Of a stretch of DNA of 64,000 nt, positions 17,255-25,924 are shown in pieces (position 1 is the stretch's first letter; each line of letters opens with the position of its first letter). The DNA comes from CALBPI01 sp039821605 (GTDB lineage: Bacteria; Pseudomonadota; Gammaproteobacteria; Steroidobacterales; Woeseiaceae): the NCBI GenBank assembly GCA_039821605.1, contig JBCBNV010000001.1, forward strand, positions 496,001 to 560,000. The letters run 5' to 3'. The notes below the pieces were generated by a model. The model worked only from the letters and a program-made list of their open reading frames with translations, did not search any database and had not been told where the DNA came from. Both the position numbers and the translations under genes were made by a program.

Positions 17255-17899
17255 TTGCCCATTTCCGTCGCCCTGATCGACGACCAGAACCTCGTTCGCC
17301 AGGGTATCCGCGGCCTGCTCGAGCTTTCCGATCGCGTTGCCGTCGTAGCCGAGGCCGACGATGGCGCCGAGGCCGTAGCGCTTGTCGAGCGCGCCTCGCC
17401 CGATGTGATTCTCATGGACATGCGTATGCCGCGCATGAACGGTGCCGATGCTATCCGGTCGTTGCGCGACGCGGGGCACGAGGTGCCCGTCATCGTGCTC
17501 ACGACGTTTGACGACCATGAGCAGGTGCTTGAGAGCATTCGCGCTGGCGCTCGGGGCTATCTGCTTAAGGACGTCTCGCTGGATGATCTGATCCGCGCCA
17601 TCGAATCCGTGCACAGCGGTGAGACGATGATCCAGCCCGCGATCACCGAGACGCTGCTCAAGGGGCTCGGCGGGCAGCAGCGTGACTTCGATGCCGCGAG
17701 CATGCCCGAGCCGCTGACGCCCCGCGAAACCGAGGTGGTGAGGCTCATGGCGGGCGGCTACAGCAACAAGGAAATCTCGACGGCGCTTTCAAAGTCCGAG
17801 GGCACGATCAAGAACCATGTGTCGAACGTGCTGGCCAAGCTCGGGGTGCGCGATCGCACACGCGCCGTGCTGAAGGCCATCGAGCTCGGGCTGATCTGA
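17255..17899 (+). CDS. Response regulator, NarL/LuxR family
   Basis: Transcription factor of 214 residues. The receiver domain (1-120) has Asp9-Asp10, the phospho-acceptor Asp55 in VILMDMRMP, Thr84 in VLTTFDDH and the Lys in GYLLKD. A LuxR-type helix-turn-helix follows (LTPRETEVVRLMAGGYSNKEI, then SEGTIKNHVSNVLAKLGV). The start is a TTG at 17255, two bases after the kinase stop. It is the partner of the kinase upstream; target genes are unknown. Confidence 0.93.
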   Translation: MPISVALIDDQNLVRQGIRGLLELSDRVAVVAEADDGAEAVALVERASPDVILMDMRMPRMNGADAIRSLRDAGHEVPVIVLTTFDDHEQVLESIRAGARGYLLKDVSLDDLIRAIESVHSGETMIQPAITETLLKGLGGQQRDFDAASMPEPLTPRETEVVRLMAGGYSNKEISTALSKSEGTIKNHVSNVLAKLGVRDRTRAVLKAIELGLI

Positions 17900-17900
17900 C

Positions 17901-18875
17901 GTGCGGGACGCGACGCCGAACGGGCTGCCGATCGAGGAGGCCGCAATCGCACTCGCGCGGGGCGAGCTCGTCGGCATGCCCACTGAGACGGTGTACGGTC
18001 TTGCCGCCGATGCCGCGAACCCCGATGCCGTGGCGCGTGTGTTTGCGGCCAAAGGGCGGCCGCAATTCAATCCGCTGATTTCGCATGTCGCCGATCTCGA
18101 GATGGCAATGCGTGAGGGTGTTCTGGACGGCCGTGCGCTGGCGCTGGCCGGAGCGTTTTGGCCTGGGCCGCTGACGCTCGTCGTGCCGGTTGCGGAGACG
18201 GGGCAAACCTCGGAGCTCGCGCGGGCGGGCCTTTCGACGATTGGCCTACGCGTGCCGCGTCATCCGATCGCGCAGGCCTTGCTGCGCGCGCACGCTGGAC
18301 CCGTGTCGGCGCCATCCGCGAATCCGTCTGGCAAGCTCAGCCCAACGGCGGCTGACGACGTCCGAGCGGGACTGGGCGATTCCGTTTCGGTCGTGCTCGA
18401 TGGTGGCGCCAGTGAGACGGGTATCGAATCAACAATCGTTGGCGTCATCCCCGGTGAGCCCGTTCGACTGTTGCGGCCCGGGGCGATAGCGCGCGAGGAC
18501 ATCGAGGCGCTTGTCGGACCACTAACGTTGCCGCGCCCGGACAAGATCACGGCACCCGGGCAGCTCACATCGCACTACGCGCCGCGGGCAGCTGTGCGAC
18601 TCAATGCGTCGGAAGCGCAAGAGGGTGAAGTCCTGCTGGCATTTGGCCCCGGTGCGCCGCCGGCCGCCGCCAATCTCTCGGAAGACGGGGACACCGTGGA
18701 AGCGGCGGCAAACCTCTACCGGCAGCTTCGTGAGTTGGATGCGCAGGGAGCTTATTGCATTGCCGTCATGCCCATTCCCGAAACGGGGCTGGGCGAGGCG
18801 ATCAACGATCGCTTGAATCGGGCGGCCGCCCTGCGTGATGATGGCGTTTCAAGACACCCGTCGGAAGTGACATAG
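17901..18875 (+). CDS. L-threonylcarbamoyladenylate synthase (Sua5/YwlC/YrdC type)
   Basis: Makes threonylcarbamoyl-AMP from threonine, bicarbonate and ATP for the t6A modification at position 37 of ANN-decoding tRNAs. The YrdC domain (about residues 10-200) carries the start LVGMPTETVYGLAADA, the KGRP segment and the SAPSANPSG loop. The extra C-terminal part after TSHYAPR is the Sua5 domain, so this is the long Sua5 form (324 residues) and not the short TsaC. GTG start at 17901, one base after the response-regulator gene. Confidence 0.92.
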   Translation: MRDATPNGLPIEEAAIALARGELVGMPTETVYGLAADAANPDAVARVFAAKGRPQFNPLISHVADLEMAMREGVLDGRALALAGAFWPGPLTLVVPVAETGQTSELARAGLSTIGLRVPRHPIAQALLRAHAGPVSAPSANPSGKLSPTAADDVRAGLGDSVSVVLDGGASETGIESTIVGVIPGEPVRLLRPGAIAREDIEALVGPLTLPRPDKITAPGQLTSHYAPRAAVRLNASEAQEGEVLLAFGPGAPPAAANLSEDGDTVEAAANLYRQLRELDAQGAYCIAVMPIPETGLGEAINDRLNRAAALRDDGVSRHPSEVT

Positions 18876-18905
18876 CGACCACCGGTCGTCGCGGGAGCGC
18901 AGGCA

Positions 18906-19271
18906 ATGTCAGACCACCCGGAAGCACTGGACCATATGATGGCCGCCTGGAATGAGCGGGACCAGGATCAGATTCGCGGTCACCTTGATCGTGCGCTGTC
19001 TGCCGACATCCGGTTCGTCGATCCCTCAATCGATCTAACGGGCATCGACGCCTTTGAGGCCAACGTCAGGAAGGTCCAGTCGCAGGTTCCTGGAGCCGAA
19101 TACCTGCGCGTGAGTCCCGTTGATTCTCAGAACGGGTTTCATCGCTACCACTGGGCGATTCGGCACGCGGGAAAGACTGTGCTCGAAGGCTTCGATGTCA
19201 CGCACACGGACGACAATGGCCTCGTGACACTGGTGATCGGCTTCTTTGGTGGGCTCGAACGCGACGCCTAG
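18906..19271 (+). CDS. NTF2-like / SnoaL-like protein
   Basis: Small cytoplasmic protein of 121 residues. The features of the NTF2-like cone fold are visible: an N-terminal helix with MMAAWNERD, the ADIRFVDPSIDLTG segment, and C-terminal beta strands (HRYHWAIRHAGKTVLEGFDVTHTDDNGLVTLVIGFF, read as two adjoining strands). Family members are small-molecule isomerases, hydrolases or binding proteins, so a precise role is not assigned. A GGGAG ribosome-binding site precedes the ATG. It converges with the CoA-lyase gene. Confidence 0.72.
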   Translation: MSDHPEALDHMMAAWNERDQDQIRGHLDRALSADIRFVDPSIDLTGIDAFEANVRKVQSQVPGAEYLRVSPVDSQNGFHRYHWAIRHAGKTVLEGFDVTHTDDNGLVTLVIGFFGGLERDA

Positions 19272-19318
19272 ATCGTGGAAGGACTCGGGATGTCCGGGCT
19301 TCTTGACCGTAAGCGCCG

Positions 19319-20188
19319 TTAGCGGCCTGTGCCCGCGCGCTGCAGCAGCCGCTTGGCCTGCGCCAGGTGCGGCCGATCGAGCATGCGGCCGTCGAGCTGC
19401 ACGGCGCCGGTTTCCGGCGCCGCGTCGAATGCAGCAACCACGCGACGCGCGTGCGCCAGCTCTTCCTCAGACGGCGTGAATGCGTCATTGATGACCGGGA
19501 CCTGCGCCGGGTGGATCGCCATCATGCCGTCGAAGCCATCGCGGCGTGCTTCACCTGCAACGGTTTCGATTCCCTCAAGGTCCCGAAAATCGGCGTGCAA
19601 GGTATCGATGGCAAGTACACCACAGGCGCGTGCGGCCACCAGGGTCAGGCTGCGCGCGAGTTGATACGTCGCGATCCAGTTGCCTGCTGCGTCATGATGC
19701 GTGCTGGCGCCCAACGCGGCCGAGAGATCTTCACCGCCCCAGGTCAGTGCAGCGACGCGCTTGGGCAGGGAGGTTACCGTCGGCAGGGCTAACAGCATTT
19801 GAGGCGTCTCGGTCATGAGCGCGATGATGCGAGTGCTGCCTGGCGCGATACCGTGCTTGTGCTCGAGCGCCGAGATTGTGGCGTCGAGCGTCGCGACGTC
19901 GGCGACCGAGCGCACTTTGGGCTGCATGACAAAGGCAGGCGCGGCGGGCATGACGGCGGCCAGATCGTGCGTCCAGTCGGATGTATCGACGGGATTGATG
20001 CGCACGCCGCGTTGCGGCTTGTTCGGAGTCGCCAGCGCTGTCGCGACGAGTGCACGCGCGGCCTCGCGTCGATCGGGCAACACGGCATCCTCGAGGTCGA
20101 AGATCACAAGGTCCGCGTCGCTGTCGGCGACCTTGGCGAGCTTGCGCTCGCTGTCGCCAGGAACGAATAGCAGGCTGCGCAGGTTCAC
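19319..20188 (-). CDS. CitE-like CoA ester lyase, predicted (R)-3-hydroxy-3-methylglutaryl-CoA / citramalyl-CoA lyase
   Basis: HpcH/HpaI-superfamily TIM-barrel lyase of 289 residues, without the citrate-lyase alpha and gamma partners. Visible family motifs are SLLFVPGDSERKL at the start, LVIFDLEDAV with the metal-site acidic residues, the ALMTETPQ strand, WGGEDLSAALG and DGMMAIHPAQVPVIN. It is the last gene of the leucine operon, overlapping the maoC-like gene by four bases. The gene order mccB-mccA-ivd-maoC-citE equals that of Mycobacterium tuberculosis Rv2502c-Rv2498c. There the CitE-like enzyme is reported as a beta-hydroxyacyl-CoA lyase acting in leucine and itaconate breakdown. The function here is inferred from this synteny. 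Confidence 0.82.
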   Translation of the reverse strand: MNLRSLLFVPGDSERKLAKVADSDADLVIFDLEDAVLPDRREAARALVATALATPNKPQRGVRINPVDTSDWTHDLAAVMPAAPAFVMQPKVRSVADVATLDATISALEHKHGIAPGSTRIIALMTETPQMLLALPTVTSLPKRVAALTWGGEDLSAALGASTHHDAAGNWIATYQLARSLTLVAARACGVLAIDTLHADFRDLEGIETVAGEARRDGFDGMMAIHPAQVPVINDAFTPSEEELAHARRVVAAFDAAPETGAVQLDGRMLDRPHLAQAKRLLQRAGTGR

Positions 20189-20646
20189 GCGTCGCCTTCC
20201 GGTCGCTTTTGCAGCAGCGCCGTGCGCTCGATCGTACAGACCACGTCGTCGTGCTGGTTGTAGACGCGGTGCATGAACGTGACGATGCCCGCATTCGGGC
20301 GCGACTTGCTCTCACGGCAGGCCGTCACTTCGGTTTCGATGCGCAAGGTATCGTTGATGAACACGGGCTTCGGAAAACGCATCTCGCCGTAGCCCAGGTT
20401 GGCGACGAGCGTGCCGAGCGTCGTGTCTTCGACGCTGACGCCCGTTGCCAGTGACACCGTCAGCAGGCTGTTGACGAGGCGTTGGCCGAATTCGGTCTTC
20501 TTCGCGTACTCGGCGTCGAGGTGCAAAGGCTGCGGGTTGTGCGTGATGGCACAGAACAGCACGTTGTCCGATTCCGTGATGGTTCGTGTGAGGCGGTGCC
20601 GGATGATGTGACCGACGCTCGCGTCTTCGTAGTAAAGCCCGGGCAT
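20185..20646 (-). CDS. MaoC-family hot-dog hydratase, predicted methylglutaconyl-CoA/itaconyl-CoA hydratase
   Basis: Single hot-dog domain protein of 153 residues. The hydratase-2 helix reads ITESDNVLFCAITHNPQPLHLD: the NP and HxD (His42, Asp44) parts are kept, while the catalytic Asp of ordinary R-specific hydratases is replaced by His36. That pattern recalls mesaconyl/itaconyl-CoA hydratase-like proteins. The ATG at 20646 is preceded by AAGGAGC on the minus strand, which decides the start. It is coupled to the CitE-like gene (4-base overlap) and follows ivd by 11 bases. By position it replaces the usual enoyl-CoA hydratase LiuC of the leucine pathway. Confidence 0.82.
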   Translation of the reverse strand: MPGLYYEDASVGHIIRHRLTRTITESDNVLFCAITHNPQPLHLDAEYAKKTEFGQRLVNSLLTVSLATGVSVEDTTLGTLVANLGYGEMRFPKPVFINDTLRIETEVTACRESKSRPNAGIVTFMHRVYNQHDDVVCTIERTALLQKRPEGDA

Positions 20647-20657
20647 GGGGTGCTCCT

Positions 20658-21809
20658 TCAGGCCGAGGCCGCGAACAGCTCGCGCCCGACGAGCATGCGT
20701 CGGATCTCTGAGGTGCCGGCGCCAATCTCGTAGAGCTTGGCGTCGCGCAACAGACGGCCTGTGGGGTAGTCGTTGATGTAGCCGTTGCCGCCCAACGCCT
20801 GGATGGACTCGAGTGCGACCTGGGTGGCTTTTTCGGAGGTGTAGAGGATGACGGCGGCGCAGTCGGCGCGGCTCGTCCGGCCCGCGTCGCATGCACGCAC
20901 CACGGCGTACAGGTAGGCGCGCGACGCGTTGAGGGCGGCGTACATGTCCGCGATCTTGCCCTGCATGAGTTGGAACTCACCAATGGCTTTGCCGAACTGT
21001 TTGCGCTCGTGCACGTAGGGCAGCACCACGTCCATCGCAGCTTGCATGATGCCAACCGGGCCCGCCGCGAGAATGGCGCGCTCGTAGTCGAGGCCTGACA
21101 TCAGCACGCGGACGCCGCCGTCGCGCTGACCGAGGATGTTCTCGGCGGGCACGCGGCAGTCTTCGAATACAAGCTCGCAGGTATTGCTGCCTCGCATGCC
21201 GAGTTTGTCGAGCTTCTGCGCCTGCGTGAAGCCTGGCGTTCCCCGCTCGACGATGAAGGCCGTAATACCACGCGAGCCCCCTTCGGGGGTTGTCTTCGCG
21301 TAAATCACGAAGGTGTGGGCGTCGGGCCCGTTCGTGATCCACATCTTGTTGCCGTTGAGCACGAAGTGGTCACCGTCCTCATCGGCGCGCAGGCTCATGC
21401 CGACGACGTCAGAGCCCGAGCCCGGCTCCGACATGGCCAGGGCGCCGATCTGTTCGCCCGTGCACAGGCCGGGCAGGTACTTCTGCTTCTGGGCTTCGGT
21501 GCCGTTGCGGAAGATCTGGTTTGCACAGAGGTTGGAGTGCGCGCCGTAGGACAGGCCAACGGACGCCGAGGCGCGCGAGATTTCCTCGAGCGCGATCGCG
21601 TGGGCCAGGTAGCCCAGCCCCGTACCACCGTAGTCCTCGCCGATCGTGATGCCGAGCAGGCCCATGTCGCCCAGCTTGCGCCAGAGGTCGGCGGGGAATT
21701 CGTTGTCGCGGTCGATATCGGCCGCGCGCGGGGCGATCTCGTGATCGGCGAACTGGCGCACGGTGTCGCGCAGCAGATCCAGTTCTTCGCCCAGATTGAA
21801 GTCGAGCAT
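20658..21809 (-). CDS. ivd: Isovaleryl-CoA dehydrogenase
   Basis: FAD acyl-CoA dehydrogenase of 383 residues that oxidises isovaleryl-CoA to 3-methylcrotonyl-CoA in leucine catabolism, passing electrons to ETF. The catalytic base is Glu243 in GLDYERAILAAGPVG, the position specific to isovaleryl-CoA dehydrogenases; most other acyl-CoA dehydrogenases have it near the C-terminus. The FAD/substrate motif AMSEPGSGSDV and the C-terminal YEIGAGTSEIRR are present. It lies between mccA and the maoC-like gene in the liu operon. Confidence 0.93.
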   Translation of the reverse strand: MLDFNLGEELDLLRDTVRQFADHEIAPRAADIDRDNEFPADLWRKLGDMGLLGITIGEDYGGTGLGYLAHAIALEEISRASASVGLSYGAHSNLCANQIFRNGTEAQKQKYLPGLCTGEQIGALAMSEPGSGSDVVGMSLRADEDGDHFVLNGNKMWITNGPDAHTFVIYAKTTPEGGSRGITAFIVERGTPGFTQAQKLDKLGMRGSNTCELVFEDCRVPAENILGQRDGGVRVLMSGLDYERAILAAGPVGIMQAAMDVVLPYVHERKQFGKAIGEFQLMQGKIADMYAALNASRAYLYAVVRACDAGRTSRADCAAVILYTSEKATQVALESIQALGGNGYINDYPTGRLLRDAKLYEIGAGTSEIRRMLVGRELFAASA

Positions 21810-21812
21810 GTC

Positions 21813-23789
21813 TTATCCGGTGTCTTCAGTGTCAGGTTGTAGGGTAATGAGTACGCTGCCGCCGTCGACGAGCGCGTCGACCGTGGTGCGGCATTCGCTG
21901 ACGGTGCCCGCGAAAGGTGCCGCCAGCGTGTGTTCCATCTTCATGGCTTCAAGCACGATGAGTGCCTGGCCCGCGACAACGCTCGCGCCGGCCTCGACGT
22001 TGATGCTCGCGACGCGCCCGGTCATGGGCGCGCGCAGGGCGCCGTCGCCGGCGGCTTCGCTGTCGCGGCCCGTGTCGGGCGCGATGCGCGAGAAGGTCCA
22101 GCGGCCGCGCGTGCTGGCGATGACGCCGGCATCGCCATCGCAAAGCGCGATGAAGCGCTGCTCAAAGCCATCGAGTGCGATACGCACACTGCTATCGGTG
22201 GTATCAATCGCGACAGCGTGTCGCGTGCCGTCCACGTGCGCCGCAATGGGGCCTGCGCCCCGCCGATCAAACTCCAGCCCGATGTCGACGGGGCCGTCGA
22301 GGTCGAGTTGGACGCTGACGGTATTCGCGCTGTTCATGCGCCAGCCGGCGGCGCGCGACCACACAGATGCCGAAGCGTCGGTCAGCGACGCGCGGTGCAA
22401 GAGCTGCGCGGCCACGATGCCGGCCGCGACATCGCGCGCAGGTCGTGCGATCGCGTTCTCGTTGCGCGTGATGAAACCTGTATCGAGATCGCCTGCGGCG
22501 AACGGTGCACTAGCCACGACGCGGCGCAGGAAGCCCAGGTTGTTGACGAGCCCATCGATCAAGTAGTCGTCGAGGGCCGCCACAAGACGTCGCCGCGCTT
22601 GTTCGCGGTCGTCACCGTAGGCGACGAGCTTGGCGATCATTGGGTCGTAGTAAACGCCGATGCTGTCGCCTGCGCGTACGCCCGTGTCGAGGCGGACATT
22701 GGCATTCTCGGACGGCTCGCGCAGCGCTGTGATTCGACCACTCGTGGGCAGGAAGCCGCCGTCGGCGTCTTCGGCGTAGACGCGCGCCTCGATGGCGTGA
22801 CCCGTGGCGGTAATGTCGTCCTGTGTGCGGGGCAGGGGTTCGCCGCCAGCCACGCGCAACTGCCACTCGACGAGGTCGACGCCCGTGATGCGTTCGGTCA
22901 CGGGGTGTTCAACTTGCAGCCGTGTGTTCATTTCCATGAAGAAAAAGCCGTCGCCGTCGACGAGAAACTCGACGGTGCCCGCGCCGACGTAGTCGATGGC
23001 GCGTGCGGCCGCGACTGCGGCGTCGGCCATGGCCGCGCGCAGCGTATCGCTGAGACCGGGCGCGGGGGCCTCTTCGATGATCTTCTGATGACGGCGCTGG
23101 ATCGAGCAGTCGCGGTCGAACAGGTGCACGCAGTTGCCGTGGTTGTCGGCGAACACCTGCAACTCGACGTGGCGCGGTGCGCCCAGGAATTTCTCAACGA
23201 GCATTGTGTCGTCGCCAAAGCCGCCCTGGGCTTCGCGTCGGGCTGCGGCGAGTTCCGCGTCGAAGTCGCCCGCGCTGTTGACGATGCGCATGCCCTTGCC
23301 GCCGCCGCCCGCGGCCGCCTTGAGCAGGACGGGGTAGCCGACGTCTTCGGCCGCAGCGCGCAAACGGTCGTCCGACTGATCGTCGCCGTGGTAGCCGGGC
23401 AGCATGGGTACGCCGGCCTCAGCCATGATGCCTTTGGCGGCCGACTTCGAGCCCATGGCCTCGATGGCGCCAACGGGCGGGCCAACGAAGATGATGCCCG
23501 CATCGGTACAGGCGCGCGCAAAGCGCGCGTTCTCGGAGAGGAATCCGTAGCCGGGGTGAATCGCTTGCGCACCGGTTCGTTGTGCCGCCGCGATGATCGT
23601 GTCGGTGTCGAGGTACGACTGTGCGGGTAAGGGTGGCCCGATACGAACCGCTTCGTCGGCGAGCTCGACATGCAGTGCGTCGGCATCGGCGTCTGAGTAG
23701 ACCGCCACGGTCGCGATGCCGAGACGCTTCGCGGTGCGCATGATGCGGCAGGCGATCTCGCCCCGGTTTGCAATGAGCAGCTTGTCCAC
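21813..23789 (-). CDS. mccA: 3-Methylcrotonyl-CoA carboxylase, biotin-carrying alpha subunit
   Basis: Carboxylates biotin with ATP and bicarbonate and carries it to the beta subunit. The 658-residue protein has a biotin carboxylase domain (LLIANRGEIACRI at the N-terminus, the glycine loop AAAGGGGKGMRIV, and MNTRLQVEHPVTE), a linker domain and a C-terminal biotinyl domain with EAMKMEH, where Lys617 is the biotinylation site. The same architecture occurs in propionyl-, geranyl- and methylcrotonyl-CoA carboxylases; the neighbours ivd, mccB and liuR point to methylcrotonyl-CoA. GTG start at 23789. Confidence 0.92.
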   Translation of the reverse strand: MDKLLIANRGEIACRIMRTAKRLGIATVAVYSDADADALHVELADEAVRIGPPLPAQSYLDTDTIIAAAQRTGAQAIHPGYGFLSENARFARACTDAGIIFVGPPVGAIEAMGSKSAAKGIMAEAGVPMLPGYHGDDQSDDRLRAAAEDVGYPVLLKAAAGGGGKGMRIVNSAGDFDAELAAARREAQGGFGDDTMLVEKFLGAPRHVELQVFADNHGNCVHLFDRDCSIQRRHQKIIEEAPAPGLSDTLRAAMADAAVAAARAIDYVGAGTVEFLVDGDGFFFMEMNTRLQVEHPVTERITGVDLVEWQLRVAGGEPLPRTQDDITATGHAIEARVYAEDADGGFLPTSGRITALREPSENANVRLDTGVRAGDSIGVYYDPMIAKLVAYGDDREQARRRLVAALDDYLIDGLVNNLGFLRRVVASAPFAAGDLDTGFITRNENAIARPARDVAAGIVAAQLLHRASLTDASASVWSRAAGWRMNSANTVSVQLDLDGPVDIGLEFDRRGAGPIAAHVDGTRHAVAIDTTDSSVRIALDGFEQRFIALCDGDAGVIASTRGRWTFSRIAPDTGRDSEAAGDGALRAPMTGRVASINVEAGASVVAGQALIVLEAMKMEHTLAAPFAGTVSECRTTVDALVDGGSVLITLQPDTEDTG

Positions 23790-23792
23790 GGC

Positions 23793-25403
23793 TTACATCC
23801 GGAACACGCCGAAGCGTGTTTCTTCAATGGGGCGGTTGGCGCAGGCCGACAACGCGAGCGCGAGCACCGTGCGCGTATCCGCGGGGTCGATGACGCCGTC
23901 GTCCCAGAGTCTGGCCGAGGCGTAGTAGGGGTGACCCTGGCGTTCGTACTGCGCCACGATGGGCTCGCGGAATGCGGCTTCGTCTTCGGCGGGCCATTCC
24001 TTGCCTGCGCGTTCAGCCTGGTCGCGCTTGACCGTGGCGAGCACGCTCGCGGCCTGCTCGCCGCCCATTACGCTGATGCGTGCGTTGGGCCACATGAACA
24101 GGAACCTTGGATCGTAGGCGCGACCCGCCATGCCGTAATTGCCGGCGCCAAATGAACCGCCGATCAGCACGGTGATCTTGGGCACTTCAGCGCAGGCGAC
24201 GGCATTCACAAGCTTTGCGCCGTCTTTTGCGATGCCGCGCGCCTCGTACTGGCGCCCGACCATGAAGCCCGTGATGTTCTGCAGAAAGATGAGCGGCGTC
24301 TTGCGTTGCGTACAGAGGTTGATGAAGTGCGCGCCCTTGCGCGACGACTCGCTGAAGAGAATGCCGTTGTTGCCCAGGATCCCAACGGGACGGCCATCGA
24401 TGCGTGCGAAGCCGCAGACCAGCGTCTCACCGTAAAGCGGCTTGAATTCGTGGAACGCCGAGTCGTCGACGATGCGCGCGATCACTTCGCGCACGTCGTA
24501 CTGCTTGCGCAGGTCCGTGGGCACGATGCCGTAGAGCTCCTCGATGTCGTAGCGTGGTGCCACGGCGTCGATGACGTCGCCCGTATCCTGCTTGCGCCAG
24601 TTGAGGCGAGCGACCGCATCGCGCGCTAGCTCCAGCGCGTGCGCATCGTTGCGTGCGTAGTGATCGGTGACACCCGACTCGCGACAGTGCACGTCGGCGC
24701 CGCCCAGTTCTTCGGCTGACACTTCCTCGCCCGTGGCCGCTTTCACGAGCGGCGGGCCGCCCAGAAAAATCGTGCCCTGGTTGGCGACGATGATGGACTC
24801 GTCGGCCATGGCGGGTACGTAGGCGCCCCCGGCCGTGCACGAGCCCATGACGACCGCGATCTGCGGGATGCCTGCGGCCGACAGGCGGGCCTGGTTGAAG
24901 AAGATTCGCCCGAAGTGTTCGCGGTCCGGGAACACCTCGTCCTGCTTCGGCAGGAAGGCGCCGCCCGAATCCACGAGGTAGAGGCAGGGCAGACGATTCT
25001 GTTCGGCAATGGTTTGGGCGCGCAGATGCTTTTTGCCCGTGAGCGGGTAGTAGGTGCCGCCTTTGACCGTGGCGTCGTTGGCGACGATGACGCACTCGAC
25101 GCCGCTCACTCGACCGATGCCTGTGATGATGCCGGCGGCCGGCACGTCGTCGTCATAGACGCCCAACGCGGCCAACTGGCTCAGTTCAAGGAATGCCGTG
25201 CCCGGGTCGATGAGGGCGTCGATGCGTTCGCGCGCCGTCATCTTGCCGCGGTCACGGTGGCGCTGCACGCGCGCTGCGCCGCCGCCCTCGCTGATGCGCG
25301 CGACCGTCTCGTTGAGATCGTCGACGAGCGCGCGCATTCGGTTGGCGTTCTCGGTGAATGGGGCCGAGCCGGTATCGACGTGGCTTTCGATGAAACGCGG
25401 CAT
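23793..25403 (-). CDS. mccB: 3-Methylcrotonyl-CoA carboxylase, carboxyltransferase beta subunit
   Basis: Transfers the carboxyl group from biotin to 3-methylcrotonyl-CoA, giving 3-methylglutaconyl-CoA. The 536-residue protein has the two crotonase-like carboxyltransferase halves. Typical MccB segments are RHRDRGKMTARERIDALID, DSGGAFLPKQDEVFPDREHFG, MGSCTAGGAYVPAMADE, and in the second half GRQYEARGIAKDGAKLVNA and SFGAGNYGMAGRAYDPRFLF. Its ATG shares one base with the liuR stop codon, so regulator and enzyme genes are coupled. Confidence 0.95.
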   Translation of the reverse strand: MPRFIESHVDTGSAPFTENANRMRALVDDLNETVARISEGGGAARVQRHRDRGKMTARERIDALIDPGTAFLELSQLAALGVYDDDVPAAGIITGIGRVSGVECVIVANDATVKGGTYYPLTGKKHLRAQTIAEQNRLPCLYLVDSGGAFLPKQDEVFPDREHFGRIFFNQARLSAAGIPQIAVVMGSCTAGGAYVPAMADESIIVANQGTIFLGGPPLVKAATGEEVSAEELGGADVHCRESGVTDHYARNDAHALELARDAVARLNWRKQDTGDVIDAVAPRYDIEELYGIVPTDLRKQYDVREVIARIVDDSAFHEFKPLYGETLVCGFARIDGRPVGILGNNGILFSESSRKGAHFINLCTQRKTPLIFLQNITGFMVGRQYEARGIAKDGAKLVNAVACAEVPKITVLIGGSFGAGNYGMAGRAYDPRFLFMWPNARISVMGGEQAASVLATVKRDQAERAGKEWPAEDEAAFREPIVAQYERQGHPYYASARLWDDGVIDPADTRTVLALALSACANRPIEETRFGVFRM

Positions 25404-25801
25404 CAGCGGCTCCGAGCGGGTTTGAGATCGGCCAGTGCGGCGCGGCAGGCGTCTTCGACACCCTCAAGATCGGCCAGCGTTGCGGCCAGGTCGGCGGCTT
25501 GCTTCTCAAGCTGCCCCCGCCGCTCGGCCAGCTTGTCGATTAGGGCAGCAAGCTGGCGCTTGCCGCCTTCGGGTGCCTTATAGAGATCAATGATCTCGGC
25601 GCTTTCCTCGAGCGACAGCCCCAGACGTCGACCGCGCAGGATCAGGCGCAGGCGCACGCGGTCTGCAGCCGAGAAATAGCGAACGCGCCCCCGGCGTTCC
25701 GGCGCCAGGAACCCCTTCTCTTCGTAGAAACGCAGGGTGCGCGTCGTCACGCCGAATTCAGCGGCCAGGTCGCTGATCGAATAACTGCGGGTATCAGGCA
25801 T
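25403..25801 (-). CDS. liuR: MerR-family regulator of the leucine/isovalerate operon
   Basis: DNA-binding protein of 132 residues. The MerR winged helix-turn-helix is at the N-terminus (YSISDLAAEFGVTTRTLRFY followed by EEKGFLAPERRGRVRYFSA), and a C-terminal dimerisation coiled coil is present. There is no metal-binding cysteine loop. As first gene of the operon it is expected to regulate itself and the mcc/ivd genes in response to a branched-chain acyl-CoA, as described for LiuR in proteobacteria. A perfect palindrome lies 20 bases upstream of the start. Confidence 0.9.
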   Translation of the reverse strand: MPDTRSYSISDLAAEFGVTTRTLRFYEEKGFLAPERRGRVRYFSAADRVRLRLILRGRRLGLSLEESAEIIDLYKAPEGGKRQLAALIDKLAERRGQLEKQAADLAATLADLEGVEDACRAALADLKPARSR

Positions 25802-25820
25802 GACGGGACCTTAAATTACG

Positions 25821-25836
25821 TTGACGTTAACGTCAA
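25821..25836. promoter_or_regulatory. Palindromic operator, likely LiuR site, overlapping the liu promoter
   Basis: TTGACGTTAACGTCAA is a perfect 16-bp palindrome. Read on the minus strand, its first six bases TTGACG form a good -35 box, and TAAGGT follows after 17 bases as a weak -10 box close to the liuR start. An operator lying on the -35 and spacer of its own promoter is how MerR-type regulators act. The site is also about 90 bases upstream of the divergent gene at 25925 and could control both directions. Confidence 0.65.
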
Positions 25837-25924
25837 TACAGGTTGCGAAGGCCAGTAACGACACGGGCTCGCATCGTCCGTCGGATTGCGGCACGCTTTA
25901 CCTAGTGTCGACTAGAGCTAGCGC

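Noticed and set aside
21930..23630. A 566-codon plus-strand frame
   Set aside because: Antisense to mccA, which has intact biotin carboxylase and biotinyl motifs.
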